64,000 nucleotides of DNA from Tritrichomonas musculus (taxonomy: Eukaryota; Parabasalia; Tritrichomonadida; Tritrichomonadidae). Each line of letters opens with the position of its first letter. The first letter of the stretch is position 1. Both the position numbers and the translations under genes were made by a program. The DNA lies in the NCBI GenBank assembly GCA_039105265.1, contig JAPFFF010000008.1, positions 3,596,001-3,660,000 on the forward strand, written 5' to 3'. Positions 21,901 to 30,404 of the stretch are shown piece after piece. A model generated the notes under the pieces. That model was given only the letters and a program-made list of their open reading frames with translations. It searched no databases and was not told the DNA's origin.

Positions 21901-24732
21901 AGTCGAGCCGACAAAGACTTTTCCATACTCAAACTCGCCCACGGAAAGCTTTACCTTTGGGAGCTCAGACTGGCCCGATACGTTGAACGTAAGGGCTGAA
22001 GCGCCGGCAATTTCAACGACAACGTTGTAGCTGAATGAATGAGCTTGCGACGTCTTGAATTGGACCTCAAACGAACATGTGTCATGCGCGCCAATTCGCC
22101 CGCTCGCTGGCGAGATTGAGAGCTCAGAGAGGTTTGGGTTAGTGACACTGAATATCGCGTCGTCTTCGCCTGAGTTCTTGATCTTGAGGACTTGTGACTT
22201 GGAGATGCCGACGGGAACAAGTCCGAAGTCGATCTTCTTCCTCGTCAAGGCGCACTTTGGCGAGCCCGGCGTTCCGATGCACTTCAAAGAGCGAGAAGGT
22301 CCACCGTCAACCTTCAGCAGAAGAGTTGTTTCGTCTGTGTTTTTCCTGCCTGGAATGTACGTTATTTCAACATTAACCGTTTTGTGGGCCTCAATGTAGC
22401 CCGATAGAGTTGACAATGAAAAAGATGGATTCGTGCTCTCCCATGAAAAGTGCGCCTCGGAGCTGCTCTTGTTGTGGATTGTCACGTACTCCTTGACGAA
22501 TGGCGAAGAAGAGCCCGAAGTGAATTTGAAGTTGATGACACTTTTTGACAACTGAAGGTCAATTGGTGAGACGATAGCCGTAACGGGCACTTGAAATGTG
22601 TGTGCTGAATTAATTGTGTACTCTATCGGCTTATTGAAATTGACGGGTTTCAATGCTTTGAATTTGATGTCAAAGCCGGCGGTTTGGCTGGCAGGAATGA
22701 CTTGTGAGGTTGGACTACTTTCCTTCATTTCATCGGCGTTGTAAACCATTGAAATTAGAATGTTTTGTTGAAGATTGTTCGTGATTGTGAAGGACTTCGT
22801 CAACGTCGAATAAACGCTCATGTTTCCAAAGTTAATCGACTGATGAGAGGCCTCTACATTCAGCTGCTGTGCGGGCGTCAGTGGGTGCGAACAATCGTTG
22901 ATTTCAGTTGGAGTTGTCGGTTTCGGTTTGAACTTTTTCTTAATGAGAACATTCTCGTCAAAATTGCCTTTTTGAGTGGCATTTAAATTATTTGTTGAAG
23001 TGAGGTCAAAACCGTTTTTTGACTTCATCCTTCTTGTGGATAATAAATCCTCCCTTTGACGCCTCAAAGGAGGATCTGGCGGTTTCAAACCGTCGCAAGT
23101 TTTGAGTCCTAAATTGACCGAATCTTCGTTATTTTCCCTTTCTCTCAATTTTGTCTGTATGTAGTTATTGACCTCTTCTTGGTCAATTTGGCCGTCAGAG
23201 CCAACAAACATTGTCTCTGCCATTTTGCGTGTCTTGCTTATGTAGGCCTTCTCGTCATTTCGCGCCTTCTTCCTGCGAGCCGTGTCTGAAATGTAGGAGT
23301 TGTATTCTTTCCGCTTCTCGCTGAGCTTCATCGACTGCTCCGGCGTGTACTGGTACCTGGGGTCTGGGTGGTTGTAGTTGAATCTGGCTGTCGAGTCTCG
23401 GGCGGTTATTGGCTCGCGAACAAACGGTTTCGCGTCAATTTTTGGGACACATTTTCCAGTGCATGAAAGAGGAACTTTTTCAAGGCCTTTATTGAAATTG
23501 ATAACGGGATATTTCTCATATTCACCAAAGGCTTTTGGGAAAAAAGTGACGTCTACTGAAAGTGACTTCCCTTTGGGGATTGATCCTTGATTTGGCGAAA
23601 AATGAAAATATGCAGCTTCTTTGATTTCAAATGATGTTGGTAGGAAATGTGAATTGTTTTCAATGGTCAAGGTCTTTGTTGAACGTTTACTTGGAAGTGA
23701 TTCGCCAAAATCAAAATCTACAATAGGAGTGTATACTCGGTGATAAACTGCTTTGCCAATTAATTGAAATTCGAGTCTTTGTGAAGTTTCAACAACTTCA
23801 ATCGCTGAAAAATGCGTATATGAAGATTCAAAATCATCATCTGGAGGACGCTCTTGTAATTCACTTTTTGGTTGGAATGTAAAAGAAACATCAAGAGATC
23901 CAAAAGCATTTATCGTACCTTCTGAAGGATTCGGTATAAATGTCATCGATTTCGCAGATACACTTTTTGAAGTTGGATCTTGTGGCGGTAGAATTATAAA
24001 TGATTTTTTCTGTTGAGAATTATTAACAAGGGTTGTATTGATTGTTCGTTTTTGTCCATAAAAAATTGAGTTAAAATCGATGAATTGTATAGGATGATTA
24101 TTAAGTAAAAAAGAAATCGAATTATTAACTGAACTGGCGGTAAGTTTAATCGGTGGAACAGGTTCCATGATTCCTATACAATCAACATTAATTGACGTAT
24201 CAAAAACATCAACTGTTTTTGGCGAAAAAGTTCCATTTATAGTAATAGAAGATGCAGGAGGTAAATTACCTTCAAGCGGATTTAATTTGATCGATGGTTC
24301 AGTAAAACTAATTGAAAATTGCGCATCTGCTGTTCCTACATTGGTTAAAGTGAAATCAAACTTTGTATCTGTATTAACACTAACACTTGAGAGTTCAATA
24401 TGAGGATGATCAACATCAAGACGCGGTGCAGGCGGAAATGCGACTATTGGAATAGTTAATGAACCACTTGGCGAGTCAACTTTGATTATATCGGAATATT
24501 TATTTAAATCAGGTGCGATAAATTTAACTTTTTCTACTGCTTCTAGTCCAGGCGCAACTGTAAATAATCCATCTTTAACTAATTTAAATTGCGATGTATT
24601 TGATAAAATAAATCTAATTTTAATTGGAATCTTACCTGTATTTAAAACACGAATAGATGCTGTTTCAGATTCTCCAACACTTACATCTCGAAAAGTTAGA
24701 ATTTCAGGCGAGACGCGAAGAACTGAAGACAT
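15937..24732 (-). CDS. CFAP47-like giant axonemal protein (ASH/MSP repeats with a central CH-like region)
   Basis: This is a 2,931-residue protein built mostly of repeated immunoglobulin-like ASH (ASPM-SPD2-Hydin) beta domains. It starts with SPEILTFRDVSVGES, and the pattern of pro-x-phi, G-T/S and F-x-P recurs throughout, for example YKVTFKP-like and FTPQTAGPF. A helical stretch at about residues 1400-1620 (VVRFFNSKVM, TPITDFP, LLHEIINNF) resembles the calponin-homology domain that lies in the middle of CFAP47 proteins. The length is close to CFAP47 (about 3,000). The family supports the central apparatus of motile cilia. Hydin or CFAP65 are alternatives, but size and the CH-like insert favour CFAP47. 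The ATG at 24732 is the first in frame. Base composition is oddly mosaic: about 17.2-19.8 kb and 20.9-23.4 kb are much GC-richer than the ends and the CH region. Confidence 0.75.
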   Translation of the reverse strand: MSSVLRVSPEILTFRDVSVGESETASIRVLNTGKIPIKIRFILSNTSQFKLVKDGLFTVAPGLEAVEKVKFIAPDLNKYSDIIKVDSPSGSLTIPIVAFPPAPRLDVDHPHIELSSVSVNTDTKFDFTLTNVGTADAQFSISFTEPSIKLNPLEGNLPPASSITINGTFSPKTVDVFDTSINVDCIGIMEPVPPIKLTASSVNNSISFLLNNHPIQFIDFNSIFYGQKRTINTTLVNNSQQKKSFIILPPQDPTSKSVSAKSMTFIPNPSEGTINAFGSLDVSFTFQPKSELQERPPDDDFESSYTHFSAIEVVETSQRLEFQLIGKAVYHRVYTPIVDFDFGESLPSKRSTKTLTIENNSHFLPTSFEIKEAAYFHFSPNQGSIPKGKSLSVDVTFFPKAFGEYEKYPVINFNKGLEKVPLSCTGKCVPKIDAKPFVREPITARDSTARFNYNHPDPRYQYTPEQSMKLSEKRKEYNSYISDTARRKKARNDEKAYISKTRKMAETMFVGSDGQIDQEEVNNYIQTKLRERENNEDSVNLGLKTCDGLKPPDPPLRRQREDLLSTRRMKSKNGFDLTSTNNLNATQKGNFDENVLIKKKFKPKPTTPTEINDCSHPLTPAQQLNVEASHQSINFGNMSVYSTLTKSFTITNNLQQNILISMVYNADEMKESSPTSQVIPASQTAGFDIKFKALKPVNFNKPIEYTINSAHTFQVPVTAIVSPIDLQLSKSVINFKFTSGSSSPFVKEYVTIHNKSSSEAHFSWESTNPSFSLSTLSGYIEAHKTVNVEITYIPGRKNTDETTLLLKVDGGPSRSLKCIGTPGSPKCALTRKKIDFGLVPVGISKSQVLKIKNSGEDDAIFSVTNPNLSELSISPASGRIGAHDTCSFEVQFKTSQAHSFSYNVVVEIAGASALTFNVSGQSELPKVKLSVGEFEYGKVFVGSTTSIEAKLTNVGSIPAILFLDLLHRPEFRMEYSSELADRSSDGQQCNSISLVSDHFFITSDMDNGLLTSEGEISPKPPASESGHFQRFKNKNAKNSKEASGLIYKIYLIENSSIDFNLVFQPTEANEHSFELPMTLMNVATSSSYHLQPIVSAEAVQAPISLSANSLDFGITPVYNANNPHARPSVSILTINNDTKGSVSWHFDIEPDQTFNFEPKQGSLQYGESVNVHMSFTPQTAGPFNFYLPLFAKTEKEDDCLISKIKLTGVGSPLKFKMSHADIFLPIVPLNVKSEMTIYVINQAFIDGTLKAETMFDKKVCPIEVNFPEGNILSAATVQLPVSVTFQSATPSSFSTLVAIVDEKGNATSFNVSCTTDNSIFTLYPFINGLGQNKVIINSADGGKPIMLDTSLINGNLMNTNVDISQAISVSDVLELSNQNLNADYPRLMKMADFVVRFFNSKVMNTPITDFPNDFIRNDGALLHEIINNFSGGKKNGFDNFSNDRELGMNSSCDPVMKKKDSMKKIIRNLQSMGALLSSVKPEFLLSRADFISIMKTKIIKKLLGIDYFKAPEISDLDQKALSEFTSSKEYSTSLISRIKALESAYEMISFKSWLMLMMQILKIFVINKVDGEKLNSVPGVSETIKILKTFGNQNLLININRPSKNLSLSNIFSTSECGLLKWISLYMSRESDMLVAPVIDFADLNDSIGFLSVVKLHTGHSIDLEIDKENVHTEQTAIELRNIMKDLKLSFIPKAEDIFNGDRTVLAVISAYLFELMPHFIPKSTIEFNTSLHKVVTQTFSLSNPSKAEITYSASIDDTFNFSLPNDTIVVQPSETVDVPIVFYAKTIRPLAGRLELVPSRPRMVSNTNVKEGQIERSKQNDTMKSTTSIQSHTVARAPVFSAPIVLNIKTNVSFKNPDESYSLEGQIYQSTSLNLNIKNFLKASCHLTVKSHISLLIDEYGKTVQQPSLQTVVNSMISGDETVTSPSEGQPLAADTAALQMLKEHKSFVVHESEVVFSSEDEESKDFEIEFIPISLGTFRLLLLFIDEDAGEFIVEVKAKANLPQAVEVAEGKLKSQCGQKSSASFQVDSASQSLSKAVAYSLERCEMFLTYRNDRKFKEQLTRRLREVESVFRQGPAPEKYKVINSSPAYFEIPNEVTLKPTKSDIQITFKPSKPGDYPCHLLFISKYDVRHFLINAVGIASTREVTVEFVAIAGRTIKQDVPIKNPSEDVWNFKVTVEGDSAFTAPSKLTAKPSEVTSLPIQFHPFKIGTYASTVTLFNINKESTVVYRLLGTADEPPAEEKLILECQARQKSVQKIDVKPVISSGVLQVTTTVPIITFNPTVTVSNDQVNNGRPFEFTIMAPRSGVSAGTITFTDPVTKSFIWYVLEIHVNSPDPEETIEVKTVARKSSSVTIPITNSKPEDVHFNVTFSDDDIYGESEFTIPGNCSKDYKVVVSPLKAMKRLSSIYFYSDDDGEFWYSLKIEATDAPEATLAQLTAPIGKSASTFIILENPLADKTINFRIENENQTSFVVVSKKSVITLAPKEKKRVEIRYIPSSVGVKESTTVAFISNDTGEFVYHLFGTGKPPQPLSPVIVSCPKNSVNSALILFNNPFPYPGRFTVSMSSENGDIFNFLVKKKVFTLNSYDEEFQIPFSFAPKEIGQYKAFIIVASLGPSKGPLPDLEFLPSIRWVYPIIGNSISESSADSTVIKCRALSTVFEEVNFTLVGENEIFKASDYSLSVVLPPGYEFLKFAIDAEAKDVQVESNELPESSSDSSSTTKTTTVNLLASIRFAPQKPLHCVAILKVRNPLSQEWSFDIEFCVDKGKPISTIVIESLLNKQGTAKVSVPFAFRSPTHFVASFLPGSASELNVEPKKGTILPSFSQPTELPITILFAPKMYGKILKGVLIVDTQEAQYLFDVIGKTPEYVPPDVSNMSARINNQLPEDVQKFHEMQKKKHRNIIRDNIENVKTARRVPITTNSKVVNPL

Positions 24733-25076
24733 CGTGAACGTTACTGAATAAACACGTTATTTATTATTTTATTGAAACATAAATTTTGTTTAAAATAATG
24801 ATATCTCGATTTGAAATATATATTTATATATTTTTCTTAATATATATAAATTTAAAAAAGATAAATTATATGCCATAAACATATTTCTAAAAAAAAAAAA
24901 AAAATGTTTGATTCAATGAACCATTCTTCATTATATAAAAATCACTAAAGCCATAATTATTGCCTTTAATAATATAATTGAACATTTCGAAACGCATTTA
25001 AAAAAGGACAATTTTTATTTAATACAAAAATAATTAATAACAAATTCAAAATATGTAAACGAAAAACATTAAAATC
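24733..25076. other. spacer between two minus-strand genes
   Basis: This 344-bp AT-rich spacer holds a run of 16 A residues near 24889-24904. It must contain the 3' end of the WD40 gene on one side of the promoter for the CFAP47-like gene's neighbour and the leader of the giant gene. TTCAGTAACGTTCACG immediately precedes the giant gene's ATG in its sense. Nothing else is recognised. Confidence 0.5.
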
Positions 25077-26051
25077 TTAAATTTCGCCAGACGTAACAAA
25101 ATTATGTAAGCATAAATCTCCTCCTGATGTTCCAATAATTACACTGTCTGCCATTGGATCAAGACACATAGTAAGAACTGCTGATTTCATCTGCAAAGGA
25201 GAACCGATTGAAGAAAAGTTTGATGTTGAGTAAGTTTTAACTTGATTTGCTCCACTTCCAGCACCAACAATAAACTGGCAATTAGGATGAAATTTTGCTG
25301 TATATATTGAGCATTGGTGATCTTCTGGAGTCGAACTCCACTGCATTGTAGCTATTAATTGGTATGTTCTAATGTCCCAAATTAAAAATTGATCTTTTTC
25401 TCTCCAGCTTCCTGCCATTAGAAATCGATCGCAGGTATCAAGTGAATCGCCTGCTATATGAGGGCCAAAAATCGATCTAGCTGGAAATGGTTGGCGAATA
25501 TCCCAAATTTGTATTGTATTGTCCCATCCGCCAGTAAAAATGATATTCGTATCAGAAGGGTGGCAATGAACAGAACAAATTCGATTTGTATGTCCTCTAG
25601 TTGATTCGAGATCGAATTCATTTCGCATAAGCTCAATCTTAATTTTCTTTTCAGCGTAATCATAAACTCTCAGATGAGTATCGCTTCCTCCAGTGCAAAA
25701 TATGGTTCCATCTTTGGACATATCTAGTGCAAATATTTGATTACCTGGTTCGGATGTTTCCCAAACAGATTGTGGGTTTTTTGTTGTCCATTCTTTAATA
25801 ATTCCATCTGCAGACGCAGAAATGATCACTTTTGGATCGGCTTGACTAAATCGGACAGCTGTAACTGGATATCTTTGTTCACTATGAACCAATGAATATG
25901 ATAAACGTCCTGTTTGCGGACTGCGAAGTGATAAGATTCCATTACTTACACCAGCAGCAATATATTGATTATCGGAAGACATTTGTACAGACATAATTTT
26001 TTGATCTTCTTCAACAACAGCCCATTGCGGATCTTTATTTAGAGTGAGCAT
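25077..26051 (-). CDS. WD40-repeat protein of unknown function
   Basis: This 324-residue protein is one beta-propeller. Repeats end in recognisable WD-like dipeptides: IKEW near residue 90, LRVYDY near 130, IQIWDI near 185 and FLIWDI near 225. Histidine-glycine starts include HTNRICSVHCHP near 155. A conserved-looking GPHIAGDSLD follows the fourth blade. No extra domain, signal peptide or membrane segment is present. Such propellers are scaffolds for protein complexes, and I cannot name the partner. It is divergently arranged with UGGT across about 107 bp, so the two genes probably share promoter DNA. The ATG at 26051 is the first in frame. Confidence 0.82.
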   Translation of the reverse strand: MLTLNKDPQWAVVEEDQKIMSVQMSSDNQYIAAGVSNGILSLRSPQTGRLSYSLVHSEQRYPVTAVRFSQADPKVIISASADGIIKEWTTKNPQSVWETSEPGNQIFALDMSKDGTIFCTGGSDTHLRVYDYAEKKIKIELMRNEFDLESTRGHTNRICSVHCHPSDTNIIFTGGWDNTIQIWDIRQPFPARSIFGPHIAGDSLDTCDRFLMAGSWREKDQFLIWDIRTYQLIATMQWSSTPEDHQCSIYTAKFHPNCQFIVGAGSGANQVKTYSTSNFSSIGSPLQMKSAVLTMCLDPMADSVIIGTSGGDLCLHNFVTSGEI

Positions 26052-26158
26052 GATGTTTTTAATTCACGTTTTTTTTTAATTTGAATTGATAAATAGTCTT
26101 TCTGTTGTTATTTATGTACATAAATGGTCGTTGTAAAATTTATCTTTTATCAAAATTC
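26052..26158. promoter_or_regulatory. short bidirectional promoter region, WD40 / UGGT
   Basis: Only 107 bp separate the two divergent start codons. In the WD40 sense it contains ATCAATTCAAATT. In the UGGT sense it contains TTATCAAAATTC next to the ATG. Both resemble TCA-centred initiators known from trichomonads. Promoter function is inferred from position. Confidence 0.5.
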
Positions 26159-29100
26159 ATGATTTTATTTATTTTAATTCATTCTTTATTTGCAAAATTT
26201 ATCAATGATCGTTCAATAAAAGGCTCTATAATTGCTAATTGGACAGAAACACCTTTAATCTCAGAGGCTTTGGCATTTTTCCAAGATGTTGATCATTCTG
26301 CATTTTGGGATTCTATTGATGCATTATCAAATGAAGCAGAAATTCCTTCAACAATCGATTCAGTTTTATCTTTTGCAAAATCTTTTATCGATGATGAACT
26401 CATTTCATTATTAAATTTTTCGCTTTCAATCAGATATTATTCGCCACGAATTGAATACTTTAGATCATTTGCTCATGAAAAGAAAAAAGATTTTTTTATT
26501 TTATGCAGGAATTCAATAATTGATGAAATCCCATCTGATATTCAAAAAGAATTTTCATCATGTGATACACAATTTCAAAACTATGAACCTGTTTTTGGAA
26601 ATGGAAATATTTCTATTGCATTTTATATAGATATGACATCAAATAAAAAAAAAGAGTGGGGACAGTTTCTTCATGATCTTCAAAAATATGATGACGCCAT
26701 TAAATTTGTAGTTAGGCCAATAGGATATTCTGAAGATCCAATGATCCTTAGCGGATATGGAGTGCAGATGAAACCATTTAAGTATTCAATGGAATTTAAA
26801 GTAAATGATGAAACAAAGCAAATAAAACCAACACAAAAAGATTTTATCAAAAAGGATTTTTCAAAATATGGTTTAAAAACAGATGCTGAATTAAAACTCG
26901 ATGATAATCTAAATTTTAATTTAGATCAGCTACCTTTTCAATTTTCTGTATTTGCCAAAAATACTAGTGATCCAGTAAATACAATTCGTGAACTTACAAC
27001 TAATTTCCCACTTTTTGCTAAACAAATCAATAAAATCAAAGTAAGTGATTCGATTATGCGAAACTTTAATCGAAATCCTCAATTTGCATCTCCTGGTCAA
27101 TCTACATTATTTATTAATGGACGTCGTCTTCCCGAAGATGAACTTAATTTCTACTCAATTTATAAAGCCATGCTTGAAGAGTACAAAACAAACAAAATTT
27201 TAGAAGATATATTTGAACTTGACAACAATTCTATTCGTATTTTTAAGAAAACCGGAAATGCAAATAGAAAGAAAATACAGATTCCAATGGTTGATGCTCG
27301 TTCAGATCTTTTTGTATATTGGATGAACGATTTAGAAACTGACGAAAAATACGTTAACAAATTACCAAATTCGCTATTAGCTTTTGCAAACGAAAAAGTA
27401 AGTTTTCCTGCAATATCACGAAACATTGCCAACGCCATTTTTATTCTAGATCCAACAGATATTAACTGTCTTGATACATTATCAATTATTCAAGATCTAA
27501 TTGATCAACAATTTCCAGTTCGATTTGGATATACGATAGCACCAATTAAACGATCACCAACAGCCAAGAAAATATATTATGCTTATGTTCATTTAGCTTT
27601 AAAATATGGAATGAAGGCAGCTCATAAATTCCTCACAAAAGTTAATGATATGCGAGGATTCTTTGACGAGAAAACAGGAAAGCTCGGACCAGTTAAGCAG
27701 AACAGTTGGGCAAATGCTTTTGGTTCAATTGCAATTAATCGTCGTTCACCATCATTTAAGACGATCAATGATCTATTCAAACCAAAAACTGACGAAAGTC
27801 GTTTTATCCAGCGTTTAAACGAACATATTAAAAATATTGGCGTATCTGTTCCTTCGATGATTTTGAATGGTAAGATAGTTGAAGAGAATCATCCAGAACA
27901 TTATTTGAAGACGATTCTAGAAGACGAAGCGCGTAACATACGGGAACTTATATCCAATCATAAGATAAAAGACACGACAACTGATTTCCATGACTTCTTT
28001 TTGTCCCAAAAAGGCGTTTTTAAACGATATAATCGTCTTATTCAAACCGGCAAGACTGAATTTGCGGAGACAATACGAATTCAAACAGAGTCCATTCAAA
28101 ATCAAAGGTCATTTTCAAAATGGATGAAAACGATTAATTATCAATATGGAACATCAAGCGGGATCAAAATGCAAAGTTTCTGGATTTTTAATAACGTACA
28201 AGACGATGGAAACGATACACTTCACGTCAAACGTGAAGTTGAGCGCTTCATGAGTGAAGTAGCGAACATTGACGAGACTCGTCTTGCCTACTTTGAAGGA
28301 AATTCTATCGTCATTCCAGAAATCGTCTCCAAAATAATAAACGTACCAAACGGAAAAGTAACGGTCGTTTTTAACGGTCGAATTGTACGTTTTGAGGCCA
28401 AAAAGTTCTCCAGATTTGACCTTCAATTATTGCAAGAATGGGAGAAGGTTTTCTCAACCGACTTCTCAAAAAGTTACAACGATAGATCTGCCAAAAAACG
28501 AACGTTAAGCGTCTCAAGGCCGATACGGGAGATATCGGACTCGCTTCTCTACATGTCGATGGTTGCGTCATCCCTCTCTCACCAAGGAAGCCCCAGGACT
28601 GGTCAGCCATACAAGACATTCAAAAATCGGGCGGTTAATGTCTATCGTTCACCTAAAAATTCATCGAAATTAAACGTCCACCTTCTCATTGATCCTTTCA
28701 ATATAAACGGTCAACGCCTCTCTTGCATCCTGCCAGTCATGAAGTCCTTCAGTTTCTGCCTGATGTTGAATCCTCAGATTCAATTGAGTAAAGGACAGAA
28801 TGACCTTGACTCTTTGTTTAGTTTCTATTCAAAATTTGAGTCAAACGGTTTCTCGTTCTCTTATCTCAATCAATCAACTACTTATTCAGTCATTCCTGAC
28901 GTTCCTCACTCTTGGCACATCTACCGCGAATCGGCCGATTTTGACCTCGACAACGTCATTGTAGATCAGCTTCAGAAAGGGACACATGAGTGTCTCTTTA
29001 GGCTGAGTTCAATACTGATTGAAGGCTGCATTGTTGATGTTAACGGGAAGAATAAATTGAATGAAATTGAAGAAGGTATTGAATTGAAACTTTTTCAATC

Positions 29101-30139
29101 AAATGGGAAGAAAAAAGATGAAACAAGATGCATTACAAGAAACGGTTATTTCCAATTGAAAAGTTCACCTGCTCAATATAAAATAACTACAAATACTGAT
29201 GAATCATTCCAAGTATCTTGTGATTCTTATTTCCCTCGATTCAATTTTGAATACTGCTTCAAAGATGTAAAATCATATTCTAATAAAAATTCTACTTTTT
29301 CTGACAATCGTGTTCACATCTTCATTGTCGCTTCTGGACATCTTTACGAGAGACTTGAACGAATCATGATCTTATCAGCAATTCGTCATACAAAGCACGT
29401 TGTCAAATTTTGGATTCTAGAGAATTTTGTCTCTCCACAGCATCGAAGAATCCTTCCTATTATTTCAAAGAGATACAGTTTTGAATATGAATTTTGTAGC
29501 TATAATTGGCCGACCTGGATTCATAAGGAAAGTCAGAGGCAAAGACTCTTCTGGGGTTATAAAATACTCTTCCTCGATTTGATGTTTCCAAATGACTTGA
29601 AGAGAGTCATTTATGTCGACGCTGACGATGTTATTCGAACTGATTATTACGAATTAATGCAGATCGATATGAAAGGCGCTCCTTATGCATTTACACCTTT
29701 CTGTGAAGATAGGCCAGAAATGGAAGAGTATCGCTTTTGGAATGACGGTTACTGGAGGGACTTGCTTAATGGAAAAAGATACCATATATCCGCGATGTTT
29801 GTAATTGATCTTGAACAATTCAGGAGAAGACATACAGGGGATTTAATTAGAAAAGCTTACAGTGACCTTTGGAGTGATAAGCAATCTCTAGCCAATCTTG
29901 ATCAAGATATTCCAAACTTATTGCAGACAAAAGGAGCTGAGATATTTTCTCTCCCTCAAGAATGGTTATGGTGTGGTTCTTGGTGTAGCGATGATTCAAT
30001 GGCAAAGGCAAAGACAATTGACCTTTGCAATAATCCAAGAACAAAAGAAAGTAAAATTGAATATGCAAAGAAAACAATGCCTGATTGGATTAAACTAGAT
30101 CAGGAGATAAATTCAGAATTTGTTAAGGATGAACTATAA
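26159..30139 (+). CDS. UGGT: UDP-glucose:glycoprotein glucosyltransferase
   Basis: This 1,326-residue ER folding sensor transfers glucose from UDP-glucose onto N-glycans of misfolded glycoproteins. The start is the ATG at 26159: MILFILIHSLFA is a clean signal peptide, whereas the open frame upstream begins at a non-ATG (TTG at 26105). The long N-terminal region corresponds to thioredoxin-like and beta-sandwich sensor domains. The C-terminal GT24 domain starts near residue 1060 (IFIVASGHLYERL). It holds the metal-binding YVDADDVIRTDY near 1151-1162, PFCEDRPEMEEYRFW, and the family ending SLPQEWLWCGSWC. The protein ends in KDEL, the ER retrieval signal. The length is slightly below the usual 1,500. 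A GC-rich block (about 28.2-28.9 kb) precedes the GT domain. Confidence 0.93.
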   Translation: MILFILIHSLFAKFINDRSIKGSIIANWTETPLISEALAFFQDVDHSAFWDSIDALSNEAEIPSTIDSVLSFAKSFIDDELISLLNFSLSIRYYSPRIEYFRSFAHEKKKDFFILCRNSIIDEIPSDIQKEFSSCDTQFQNYEPVFGNGNISIAFYIDMTSNKKKEWGQFLHDLQKYDDAIKFVVRPIGYSEDPMILSGYGVQMKPFKYSMEFKVNDETKQIKPTQKDFIKKDFSKYGLKTDAELKLDDNLNFNLDQLPFQFSVFAKNTSDPVNTIRELTTNFPLFAKQINKIKVSDSIMRNFNRNPQFASPGQSTLFINGRRLPEDELNFYSIYKAMLEEYKTNKILEDIFELDNNSIRIFKKTGNANRKKIQIPMVDARSDLFVYWMNDLETDEKYVNKLPNSLLAFANEKVSFPAISRNIANAIFILDPTDINCLDTLSIIQDLIDQQFPVRFGYTIAPIKRSPTAKKIYYAYVHLALKYGMKAAHKFLTKVNDMRGFFDEKTGKLGPVKQNSWANAFGSIAINRRSPSFKTINDLFKPKTDESRFIQRLNEHIKNIGVSVPSMILNGKIVEENHPEHYLKTILEDEARNIRELISNHKIKDTTTDFHDFFLSQKGVFKRYNRLIQTGKTEFAETIRIQTESIQNQRSFSKWMKTINYQYGTSSGIKMQSFWIFNNVQDDGNDTLHVKREVERFMSEVANIDETRLAYFEGNSIVIPEIVSKIINVPNGKVTVVFNGRIVRFEAKKFSRFDLQLLQEWEKVFSTDFSKSYNDRSAKKRTLSVSRPIREISDSLLYMSMVASSLSHQGSPRTGQPYKTFKNRAVNVYRSPKNSSKLNVHLLIDPFNINGQRLSCILPVMKSFSFCLMLNPQIQLSKGQNDLDSLFSFYSKFESNGFSFSYLNQSTTYSVIPDVPHSWHIYRESADFDLDNVIVDQLQKGTHECLFRLSSILIEGCIVDVNGKNKLNEIEEGIELKLFQSNGKKKDETRCITRNGYFQLKSSPAQYKITTNTDESFQVSCDSYFPRFNFEYCFKDVKSYSNKNSTFSDNRVHIFIVASGHLYERLERIMILSAIRHTKHVVKFWILENFVSPQHRRILPIISKRYSFEYEFCSYNWPTWIHKESQRQRLFWGYKILFLDLMFPNDLKRVIYVDADDVIRTDYYELMQIDMKGAPYAFTPFCEDRPEMEEYRFWNDGYWRDLLNGKRYHISAMFVIDLEQFRRRHTGDLIRKAYSDLWSDKQSLANLDQDIPNLLQTKGAEIFSLPQEWLWCGSWCSDDSMAKAKTIDLCNNPRTKESKIEYAKKTMPDWIKLDQEINSEFVKDEL

Positions 30140-30404
30140 AAAAAAAAAAAAATTAGTTGTAAGATTTTGTTTTATACTAAATAATCATAGAATTTCCTAT
30201 CAATAAATTAAATATATTGCATGTTTATGTTTATACTATAATATTTTGTAAATACATAAAAATTCAAATTAAAATCATGAGAATTCTATTTATTCGAATT
30301 AAAAATGGTATTTATTTGAAATTCAAACAATAAAATGCATCTGCTTAACAAGAACAGGAAGAAACCTGCAAATAGTTTTAGTGAAATATAATAATATCAT
30401 CAAT

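Noticed and set aside
17282-24751. Plus-strand open frames within the CFAP47-like gene
   Set aside because: They are antisense shadows, longest exactly where the gene is GC-rich. No domain, promoter or independent support.
26105-26158. Upstream extension of UGGT from position 26105
   Set aside because: The first codon is TTG and the added residues would bury the signal peptide. The ATG at 26159 gives a normal one.
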